Assembly (NCBI GenBank): GCA_029204225.1
Contig: MU832007.1
Location: 1-64,000, forward strand
Source of the DNA: Diphasiastrum complanatum
Taxonomy: Eukaryota; Streptophyta; Lycopodiopsida; Lycopodiales; Lycopodiaceae
Length of the DNA stretch: 64,000 nucleotides
Direction: 5' to 3'
This document shows positions 57,201 to 64,000 of this stretch, piece by piece. Each line of letters starts with the position of its first letter. Position 1 is the stretch's first letter. The notes below the pieces were generated by a model, which worked only from the letters and a program-made list of their open reading frames with translations, was not told the origin of the DNA and did not search any database. The position numbers were made by a program, and so were the translations under genes.

Positions 57201-59254
57201 GAATCCTCTAATTTTGGTAAAAAGCTAATCGAAAAAAGATCATCAATTTTCTAGATGGCCTATGACGGTTAACATATCATAAGCATAGTTCCAAGAGATC
57301 TAAATCCATTTTCTTAAGACTACTTAAAGTTAATATCAAGCTCCTACCAAATGAATTTGGAAAACCCTAAACATTTTTTAATTTTAAGAAAACGGCGACA
57401 ATATTTTCAAAAATATGCATTGACGCATTAGAATTGAGATTTGAATCTAGAATCAATTCAAATTGACTCAATTTGATTTGAACCCAAAGAATCGAGCTCC
57501 ATAGTGACAGCTTCAAATGGAGTGGTTAACCTATTTTCTTGGACTTTGATATGTTTCTATTGAAAGTGAAGCCCAACTTAATCGCTTCTTTGGTTGATAG
57601 AAGCTCCTTGTTTCCTTTCCTTTAGTCCCTTCGAATGCTTTATTGTACTTGCTTTAGCTCTTCTTGATGATCTTAGCAACACTTGTCTGCAACAATATGC
57701 ATCATCTTCATAGCATAGCAATGGTGTGGATAAAAGAATGATAACGAATACATCTATACCCTAGTAGACTATACTACAATCGTTATTGTTACATTCAAGA
57801 AGTGGAAGGTAAATCCAGTGAAAACTTCTTTGCTGATTTACGCGTGCCTTCAATATATCCAAAATAGTAGCCTAGAAACTTTTGATTGTCCATCCATTTT
57901 CAAATGAAAAGAAAAGAAATCTAAAATGATTCTTGGATTGTTGTAGAAATCCTTCTAGAAATTGCTTATCTTTATCAGATCCAAGTGTATCACCTTCTTT
58001 AACAATTACATATCTGGCCGTGAACGGAATTTTCAAGCCGTAACTAATAATCAACACTGGAGTGCCAAATACCCATGTCAAGGATTATTTCAAATCCTTA
58101 ACACTGGACGTGGACGTAACAATAAGGAAAGAGTAAACAGCCATCTTATGTAGTAAAGCCTGGCTCCTTCAAAACCTAGGAACCAAATTCTGCGAATTTC
58201 TTAAAAGTTGTAATTATTCTTATATTGTTCTTCATTCTTCCAAATTGGGTTGTTTGACTGTGAAAATGATTGAAATATTCATTTTCAGCACAATGTGAAA
58301 AGTTGCAAACACCGACTATTTTCTCAACAATATTGGATTTGGAACTAATATGCTTAAAAAATGTAGTCTCAAAATGTTGAATTTTGAAGGGCTGGCTCTA
58401 AGAATCAAAAAAAAATTTAATGATTGGATAGAACAATGCGTTTGGTGCCCCATAATTAGCATCTTTAGATCTTTAAAGCATGAATGACAGCTAGTAGCTT
58501 TTTTGTCATAAACATTGTCCTTCATTCTATTCCCTTTCAATCTCCTATTCACAAGAACAATTGGATGCCCGTCCTACTTATCCCATAGTGGATTGTAGGA
58601 GATAATGTTCCCCAGATTCTGAACTTTGCCTGGAGAATGGATGATAAAAGTAGTGTTTCCACCCGGTTTAGAATCGACCTTTTCGGAATCGGATGAATCA
58701 ACATGAATCATTGTTGTGAACCAGGTCCCTTCCAAAAAAATCGGAAAAATTTGGCAATTTTTTTTTTTGCTTTTTTTAAATATAATGCTAAAAAATATTT
58801 ATGTAATATGTAACATGTTTACAACATAGATGCATTGCATTTCTAGAAACAAGTCCAGAAACGCGTTTCTGTTCTAAAATGAGGGAGAGTTTCTCATAAA
58901 CATTTTTTTTTTTGATTTTGTGGGCAGTACATTTTTTGATATGGGGATCAAATTAAAGCATTAATTGAGGGCAGTACATTTATTTAGGTTTAGGGTTGTT
59001 TCGGGTACAATGTGGTCCAGTTTAGGTGCATTAATCCATGTTGGATTATGTCAATCCAGACATGAGGGTCCGGGCCAGACGCGGCCTTTTGGCATCTGCG
59101 TCTGGCGTCCGGACCCGGACGCGGGGTCGGAAGCGTCCTTTTTTGTTTTTTGGACGCTGGACGCGTACATCGTCCCGGACGTGTATTTTTTTATTTTTTT
59201 TAATGGACGCGTTAACAGGCTGCGGGGCAGCAGACCATGCTACCTCGCGCCCGC

Positions 59255-59334
<80 letters not shown>

Positions 59335-62300
59335 AATTCTTAGGATTATATCTATTAAACATATCGAGGAGAACTTATCCAAAGACATAACACGATCCAA
59401 ATAAAGTAACCTCACTATGTAATCTCTCTAGGCAAACGTTCTAGAGACAACATTATTACTAGGGGGCAAAAAGTTAGGAGTATCAGGACGAGGAGAAGGT
59501 GTGATCACAGCTTGTGGAATGTAGCAATCTGGAGGAGGGGGTAGATGTTGTGATATAGGTTTCTAAACTTTCAGACCATTGCAGACGTAAGGTGTAATGG
59601 TTTTAGGTTCTCCACAACATGGAAGTTTTTTTGGCAAAGTTTCTACACTTTCGTAACTTGGACTTACTCTCAAGATTATAACCTCTAGGAAAAAAAGACT
59701 GAAAAGTTCTCATCCAAAAAAGTTCACGAAGCCACGCTACCTTGAAAAACTCTTTAGAATTAGAAAAGTTTCCAGCAATGTGCTCAATGGGAAACACCCG
59801 AAAAGACTCAAAACCACATTTGGCTATAGCAGTACACACAGGTTTTAACTCTTCTTTAGGAAACTTAGAGCTATGTACTCTTCTAGCTTCTCGAACATGA
59901 TCTTGAAAATGTACAAAAGCATACCGAAAAGTTGGCCAACATATACCATACTACTACTTCGTATGTTATAAATGACATAGATTACTTGGGTGGTATGAAT
60001 TGGGCTAAGAGGCATAGAGGTATGCACATGTTTTTCTCTAAGACGCCTAAGGCAATTCAAAATTCTGATATGTTTATTCGTATAATGAGTACTAACAAGC
60101 AAAGACTTAAAAATAGACCATTTAATAGGACCTTCTCTAGAATTATGAAGTTTATTCAAATTACATCTAGACAAAAAGTTAAACCTTGTCTATGATTTGT
60201 ACCATTTCTACTAGCAAAACAAAGGGGTAAAGGGATGGAAGAGCAAACCTCTAAAGTGTTGATAGTAGAAGAGCCATAGATTATATTTTGAGTAGTCAGG
60301 CAATTGTTTAAGACCAAGCCCTCCTAAAGGCTATTGGTCCGAGGTCAAAATTAGTGTTGACCACACCCCTCATTTGTTAAACAGGGTTGTTGTAAAGCGG
60401 TGAGGCACCTAAATCGGTCCACCTGTTACACTCAAAAGATCACTGACAATAGCATCTGATCAAGTGCCCGCGACTTCTTGAAGTAACACTACTTGACTCC
60501 CTCTCACACCGAAAGTCTTTCACGAAACTAACCAAAAAGCCCTTGATCCTAAAAGGACCCAAAGAAAGGAAACTTCATGTGAGTCTGGTTCAGACTCTAA
60601 CATGCTGAGACAAAGCTAATTGGACGGTTTGGACCATGAGAGAGTCAATCACACGAACATTTTCTGGAAAAGGTTTTATAGAATTTGCCTAAGTGATTGT
60701 TGGTAGTAAATTATAAGGACAACCAAAGAGCCAAATGTACAAGAGGCAAGAATTAGCATAAAACTTACTTTATAACTTTGATACCATCAAGAACAAGAAC
60801 CTAACCTGAACATTAAGGAATATTGAAATATTTATCTAATGAAGCGCAACCAAGGCAAAATTGACTTCAACTATACATGAAGGAATTTTTATTTGATTTT
60901 ATTTTTACTTTTACCACTAAAGGAGTGACCAATAAAAGAAAGGAAGTAGAGCATCAATTAACCTATAGTAAGAACAATTTTATAGATTAGACTTTAAATA
61001 TGCTTAGAAGAAAACCAGAAAAATGATGAAGGTACAACACAACTTCGTAATAGGCAATAAATCACAAACTCAAACAAACTTCAAAAACTTTTTGAAACTA
61101 GAGCTAGGCAGAGGAAAGGAGAATATCTGGGTGAACTAGAAGCAAGTGATTAACCCTAATAAGGGGGGAGCCATAAAATTATTATGAAAGAACAAGAACC
61201 TTACCAACATGACATCGAGAAAGAGATATTAGTTCTGATTAGTAAAATATCAGATTAGCTGTAGGGGCATGCGCACCCTCTCAGGATATACAAATAAGAA
61301 CATATAGCTAGCCACTACTGGGACGAAAATTCATTAAGAATTTGCATGTCCGCTAAAGTGACAAAAATATCTATTTGTGAAATTAGAATATATCCAATTT
61401 CACAAATTTATATAGAGAAGTCAGTGATGTCATAAGGTAAAGCTTAGAAACAATACACGAGCAACTCAAAAAGTCAAAATTATTAAATTATTCAATAAAC
61501 AAAAAATATTAGCCAAACATTATTGCTTATGTCTCATCAATACCCAAGCATAAGTTGCTAACTGGGTTTCGAAAGAATCCGAATTTTCTTGGGTAGACTT
61601 AGTGTTGACTAAGAAGCAAAGAACAACCAGTAAGAAGAAAGAAAAAATAATAATAATGATAATAATTCAAATAAAATGAACTTCAAAATTTAAAATTTAT
61701 AAATCTAATTAAAAATAAAATATAAATAAATAATGAAATAAAATAAATAAGAACAAGGATCATAATACGTATACGAGTTACCAAAACAAAGACAAAATAC
61801 TAGAATGTGCCTGGAAACATTGATTCAAGCCGCCAACAAAAATGGAATATCTTTCATCTCTGATTTCATCAAGGAACACAATTTGCATAGCTTGCCACAC
61901 ATCTCAATTTCCCTGAAACTGATGTGAATCGACCTACAACTTATGTCAGGTGACTCAGGTCCTGAATGCATCTTGCTTTCCAAAGGGGGCTCAAAATCTG
62001 GGACCAAAGAAACTTTAAATACCAAGCTAACCTGAATGACTCGAGAGTCAATGAAAGCTTTGTAAAATAGGGTTCATCCGTATTCTACTGCTACTAAGAA
62101 AACCAGAATGAGCAACTATTGCTTAAACTTTGGTGTGATACCATTCTCGTTGAAAAACATGACAATGATGCTAAAGAAACTGTATTATATTCTCTTGAAA
62201 AGGTAGCCAAACATTCCTAATCTAGGAAAACATAAATAAAATAAAATAGAGACCACCTTTAACTAGGAAATGACATCTACAGATTTCAACTACTATATAT

Positions 62301-64000
62301 ATCATTATACTGAATAGTGAAAGACAGTAGAATATGACATGTATATCTAGGAACCACTCACCGGCCTTTGCCTTTCTGTAACACGCCTTTGAAAAGCCTG
62401 TATTCTGGGGAATAAAACTCCGAAAGAAGCTCCTGCTTTTGAGCTCCATTAGCCAGCTGATACGCATGCTCCACAACTGCAAGACTATTTCCTGTCACTT
62501 GTCTTGATCTTTATAAACATTCTAAATTCTTTAGTCTTTCAGATATTGTGGACTTAAAAAGTCATGAAAACGTGTCTTAAAGGATGGGTTGATGCCTTTA
62601 TTAAATTTTTCGGCACTCTGATAAACTTTCAAAAAGGTGTAATACTTAATACAAGAAAAAAAGGATAATGTATATTACTTGCAGAATCAAATGTAAGGCC
62701 TTCTGACTTTTGCAAATTACTATAGTATCTTTAAGTCTCACTTGCACACACTTAAGTAGCTCCTAGCTAGATACATTATGAGAACAACAAATAAATTCGA
62801 TTCCCATACCAGCTGAGCCACTTGGATGACGAAGAAGCATAACAACATTTCCGTGTAAAGAACTTATCAATTGCTGAAGTTGTTCTTTGCTGGCTGCAGC
62901 CAAAAAACAACGCAGATCAAATAGCAAAATTTAAGAGCTCAAATCTGAAGCAGGTGGACAAAAAAGAACCATAAAAGGCTCCACACTAGATTGACATCCT
63001 GTACCCTTCATTTTTCATCATCCTAATAATTAAGAAAGCTCTAGTAACCTTAAAGAACACAGGATATGATAAAAAATATCCGTTTCAATGCAAAGAACAA
63101 AGTACCATGGTCAAACAATCTCTGGGCAAGATGACATGCATATGTGTTACGGGCAAGAGCTATCAATTGTGGACGAAGCTCATCAAATACAGCCTCCCTT
63201 TCAGCCTTTTTGCAGTATTTGATGCATGACTGTTACATGATCCAAAAAGAAAGTCAAATCTGGCAAATTGCTAGATAATTCCTAAATAAGGTTTCAAATA
63301 CTATATTCCTAAAGTGCAAGAGGACATGCCTGCAGCACCCTTGATGCGACATGTGAGACAGCCATCTCCAACAATTTGCCCTGCATTTTCTTCAGAGTCT
63401 GTGATGCCAAGCTGGATCATGGTCGGGGGCCAAAGAAAGTTAGAATCTCAAAAATATCAACAGTTCGGCTTAATATCAGGTCCAGAGAAACAATGCGCAA
63501 GCTCGTAGTACTTAGAGGAAATCGAGGTAGCATGCAATGAGGCTACAAATCAAATTTCTTTTTCTGCAAATAAAATTCAAGAGTTATGCACACAAAAGCA
63601 ATATGCTCACAGCACCTAGAACGTTCTTCATGTTCTAAATTTCTTTGACGCATCTTCTCCCACAGTCTAACTGATTCCTGCACCCAATTGGAGCAGTACG
63701 GTGATGCTTTTGAGACAGAAACATCAGTGGAAAAAACTGCCGCAGTAACGCTGAACTGGAACCATCAAGAAATAAGCCAAAAGCTTCCTCCTTACCACCT
63801 ACTTTTGCAAGGTCATAGTTTGGCTTGCATTTTTTCTTCCGGGCCTCTGCAAGTTCCTGTTATACACAATCGTTCAACTACTACTGTTATATTTGCCATG
63901 TTTACAACAGATCTCTAAAATTTTAACACAGAAAGCACCAAAGCCTTTACAGGGGTTCAAATGAAATCAAGAAGCACAAACCTTCTTAGCTTTCCGATTT
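40365..64000 (-). CDS. PUM24: Pumilio-family nucleolar protein gene, PUM24/Puf6/PUM3 type (5' end outside window)
   Basis: Seen: 17 exons in minus order: 63982-64000, 63803-63856, 63616-63677, 63330-63411, 63106-63229, 62810-62893, 62362-62476, 55649-55802, 55332-55445, 49763-49834, 49614-49664, 49470-49520, 49159-49267, 48739-48956, 46443-46517, 40568-40839 and 40365-40464. They join in phase without a stop for about 585 codons and end TAA at 40367-40365. Landmarks include [142 protein letters not shown] and [14 protein letters not shown]. This is the order of Arabidopsis APUM24 and human PUM3: Puf-type repeats followed by the CPL domain. Known: these proteins bind RNA and act in nucleolar pre-rRNA processing. 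Large introns (6.6, 5.5, 2.2, 5.6 kb) carry transposons. Confidence 0.92.
40876..41289 (-). repeat. 3' LTR of copia H
   Basis: 414 bp, TG..CA, next to the polypurine tract at 41290-41300. Lacks the 12-bp segment present in the other LTR. Confidence 0.92.
41284..42420 (-). pseudogene. RT and RNase H of copia H (RT catalytic Asp lost)
   Basis: RT part (42401-41775): [60 protein letters not shown] and [20 protein letters not shown]. The catalytic YVDD is YVDL, so the polymerase would be dead. RNase H part (41778-41284): [60 protein letters not shown] and [20 protein letters not shown], with its DAD motif intact. The two parts change frame at 41775. The upstream frame (42855-42534) has gag-pol linker-like sequence without a clear domain. 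Confidence 0.85.
42930..43090. repeat. Short tandem-like repeats in copia H leader
   Basis: AACCA(A/G)CGAACAG(A/G)TCTGTCA-like units of about 24 bp occur five or six times between about 42,935 and 43,085. They give repeated open-frame peptides (RQPTNRSV type) that I regard as non-coding leader. Confidence 0.7.
43289..43710 (-). repeat. 5' LTR of copia H
   Basis: 422 bp, followed on the minus strand by the primer-binding site at 43288-43277. Confidence 0.92.
43901..44525. mobile_element. GTTCC-rich hAT-like element, copy i
   Basis: Starts CTTAAAAACCCGTTCCG at 43901, with GGGTCGGAACGTACTGGGTCGG near the left end. It ends near 44520 with TGTTCCGGAACGGGCAACT. Ends and subterminal GTTCC/GGAAC words match copies ii and iii. 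It contains a 111-bp tandem repeat (44124-44368). A target duplication was not established for this copy. Confidence 0.6.
44124..44368. repeat. 111-bp tandem repeat, 2.2 copies
   Basis: Units begin TTGCATGAGAGC at 44124, 44235 and 44346 (exact 111-bp period). Each contains CCAGCGTAGATGACT and TTTTTGCCCCATCACTCTGC. The first two differ at about ten positions; the third is partial. Confidence 0.9.
44656..44804. mobile_element. GTTCC-rich hAT-like element, copy ii (MITE size)
   Basis: About 149 bp, from CTTAGAAACCCATTCCG to CCAGAACGGGCAAC, with GTCGGAACGTACTGGATCGG at the left and ATTCCGGAACGGAATGCG at the right. It has both ends of the family and almost no middle. The right tip lacks the final CTAAG. 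Confidence 0.65.
45209..46065. mobile_element. GTTCC-rich hAT-like element, copy iii, with target duplication
   Basis: 857 bp bracketed by an 8-bp duplication GTAGGGGC (45201-45208 and 46066-46073). The left end CTTAGAAGCCTGTTCCG and right end, read inwards, CTTAGTTGCCCGTTCCG are 17-bp inverted repeats with few mismatches. The right 70 bp carry a chain of GTTCC/GGAAC palindromes. The 8-bp duplication fits hAT transposition. No transposase inside. Confidence 0.75.
46443..46517 (-). CDS. PUM24: PUM24, exon 15
   Basis: 25 codons reading [20 protein letters not shown] then DIIYE, with a CAG acceptor and GTAGCC donor. It matches the AEELLRSNFGKEVMYEVA segment of the CPL domain. Isolated between introns of 2.2 and 5.6 kb. 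Confidence 0.9.
46518..48738. other. PUM24 intron, no recognised element
   Basis: 2.2-kb intron of AT-rich sequence. 47945-48010 has AGAATC(A/G)ACTT words like those in the hAT-like element at 16.9-17.6 kb, but no ends were recognised. Confidence 0.45.
48739..49834 (-). CDS. PUM24: PUM24, exons 10-14
   Basis: 49763-49834 ([20 protein letters not shown]), 49614-49664 ([17 protein letters not shown]), 49470-49520 ([17 protein letters not shown]), 49159-49267 ([20 protein letters not shown]) and 48739-48956, an acidic low-complexity linker ([20 protein letters not shown]) ending [19 protein letters not shown]. The acceptor of the last exon is best placed at 48957; an in-frame alternative lies about 20 bases upstream. 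The acidic linker before RR..LL is also present in the plant family. Confidence 0.9.
50311..50543. repeat. (GA)n, (GT)n, (GA)n and (ATT)n microsatellites
   Basis: 50311-50382 (GA)n with few interruptions; 50451-50484 (GT)n; 50485-50512 (GA)n; 50525-50543 (ATT)n. Arg-Glu or Thr-His open frames here are artefacts. Confidence 0.95.
50768..51199 (+). pseudogene. hAT transposase C-terminal (dimerisation) domain, two exons
   Basis: Plus strand, 50768-50835 reads [20 protein letters not shown] then SQ. An 88-bp GT-AG intron (50836-50923) follows, then [40 protein letters not shown] and VVRRIADSM from 50924. The pattern WW..YG..L..LA.RVLSQ and C..CERNWS.F..H...RNRL is the hATC domain of plant hAT transposases. 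The frame then runs through an acidic tail into a (GA)n tract at 51199. The N-terminal BED zinc finger and catalytic core were not found, so it is a fragment. Confidence 0.8.
51199..51258. repeat. (AG)n microsatellite
   Basis: 30 AG dinucleotides directly downstream of the hAT transposase fragment. Confidence 0.95.
52478..53398 (+). other. 306-codon open frame of unknown nature in the copia-like unit
   Basis: Long for chance in this window. The start region is Ser-rich and acidic ([20 protein letters not shown]), with a hydrophobic stretch near residues 105-125 ([17 protein letters not shown]) and near 255-290. No RT, integrase or protease motif. It sits where pol should be, between gag and the 3' LTR, so it may be a non-coding filler of a large-derivative element or an unknown ORF. 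I do not assign a function. Confidence 0.3.
53495..54023 (+). repeat. Likely 3' LTR of the copia-like unit
   Basis: 529 bp following the TTTAAGGAGGA polypurine tract. Contains a TATTTATATG promoter-like box at about 53778 and (CTT)n at 53869-53901. Confidence 0.55.
54550..54594 (+). repeat. Poly-G tract (45 bp, two interruptions)
   Basis: A run of G from 54550, broken only by a T at 54559 and a TA near 54586. It lies near the right end of the hAT remnant. Confidence 0.95.
55332..55802 (-). CDS. PUM24: PUM24, two middle exons
   Basis: Exon 55649-55802 completes an Arg codon and reads [20 protein letters not shown] then [13 protein letters not shown]. Exon 55332-55445 reads [20 protein letters not shown] then [11 protein letters not shown]. 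They are flanked by 6.6-kb and 5.5-kb introns. Phases match both neighbours, which argues that no exon is missed in the 6.6-kb intron. Confidence 0.92.
58400..58620 (-). pseudogene. Gypsy RNase H scrap
   Basis: Minus strand near 58430-58600 reads [13 protein letters not shown] and, across frames, [17 protein letters not shown] and HQT. This corresponds to the [17 protein letters not shown] block of gypsy RNase H. Badly decayed. Confidence 0.5.
59053..59333 (+). mobile_element. hAT-end-related copy with (GA)n tail
   Basis: CCAGACATGAGGGTCCGGGC at 59053-59072 starts a stretch of about 200 bp closely related to 50105-50310. It shares GTCCGGACCCGGACGCG, GGACGCGT and GGGCAGCAGA words and likewise ends in a (GA)n tract (59259-59333). 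The right end and target duplication were not found. Confidence 0.6.
59259..59333. repeat. (GA)n microsatellite
   Basis: About 37 uninterrupted GA dinucleotides. Confidence 0.95.
62362..64000 (-). CDS. PUM24: PUM24, first seven visible exons
   Basis: Exons 63982-64000 (RKAKK), 63803-63856 ([18 protein letters not shown]), 63616-63677 ([20 protein letters not shown]), 63330-63411 ([20 protein letters not shown]), 63106-63229 ([20 protein letters not shown]), 62810-62893 ([20 protein letters not shown]) and 62362-62476 ([20 protein letters not shown]). Introns are 100-333 bp. The intron after VASRVLQ (63329-63230) begins GCATGT, so it is a GC-AG intron; reading through would reach a stop within a few codons. 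Confidence 0.92.

Larger units (their letters stand above)
55803..62361. other. Large PUM24 intron (6.6 kb), mostly unrecognised
   Basis: Bounded by the GTGAGT donor at 62361 and the CAG acceptor at 55803. 55.8-58.2 and 60.2-62.3 kb are AT-rich with no recognised domain. Minus- and plus-strand frames at 59603-59839 and 59932-60195 match nothing I know. The recognisable pieces are listed separately. Confidence 0.6.

Noticed and set aside
58965-59390. 141-codon open frame
   Set aside because: It spans a transposon end and a (GA)n tract; no domain.
61825-62025. A further PUM24 exon in the 6.6-kb intron
   Set aside because: Exons 62362-62476 and 55649-55802 already join in phase with continuous family homology, and this frame does not match the family.
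1-64000. CRISPR array, bacterial operons or organelle DNA
   Set aside because: No regularly spaced repeats with unique spacers; spliced nuclear genes and retrotransposons dominate.

Overview
The window looks like nuclear DNA of a land plant with a large, repeat-rich genome. The evidence is spliced genes with closest resemblance to plant proteins, GT–AG introns of 90 bp to nearly 14 kb, abundant (GA)n/(CA)n microsatellites, and nested Ty3/gypsy, Ty1/copia, LINE and hAT-type elements. Introns packed with transposons suggest a fern or gymnosperm, but that is inference; nothing here fixes the species.

Two host genes occupy almost the whole window, both on the minus strand. (1) A saccharopine-dehydrogenase-like (NAD(P)-binding, probably plastid) oxidoreductase gene runs from its ATG at 28529 down to at least 345. 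Ten exons are recognised: exon 1 at 28309-28529, seven exons between 11709 and 14439, and two more at 601-652 and 345-409. A short exon between 11.7 kb and 652 was not found, and the last exon(s) lie beyond position 1. Exon 601-652 is one base short of the expected frame. (2) A Pumilio-family nucleolar protein gene (PUM24/Puf6/PUM3 type) enters at 64000 and ends with its stop at 40365. Seventeen exons join in perfect phase to about 585 codons.

The rest is mostly repeats inside the introns. In the 11-kb SDH intron (653-11708) are a gypsy remnant (about 1.1-2.1 kb), a chromovirus 'A' (3.29-7.5 kb, with a TRIM inserted at 4460-4863) and a LINE 3' part (10.3-11.3 kb). The 13.9-kb SDH intron 1 (14440-28308) holds a LINE split by chromovirus 'B' (16.3-about 22.9 kb), which is itself split by a small hAT-like element. 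A second LINE copy (24.1-27.6 kb) is interrupted by an LTR-like insert with a duplicated W-box/G-box block. Between the two genes (28.6-40.3 kb) is a pile of broken copia elements with several preserved LTR/primer-binding-site junctions. The PUM24 introns hold a copia element with both LTRs and its target duplication (40876-43710), three GTTCC-rich hAT-like elements (43.9-46.1 kb), a larger hAT element with a spliced transposase fragment (50107-54740) that carries a copia-like unit, and further remnants at 58-60 kb.

The most unusual item is the TRIM at 4460-4863. It has 144-bp LTRs, a 5-bp target duplication, a primer-binding site and a polypurine tract. Each LTR carries a 73-nt tRNA-like sequence with pol III A and B boxes, comparable in idea to the 5S-bearing Cassandra TRIMs but with a tRNA-like module instead.
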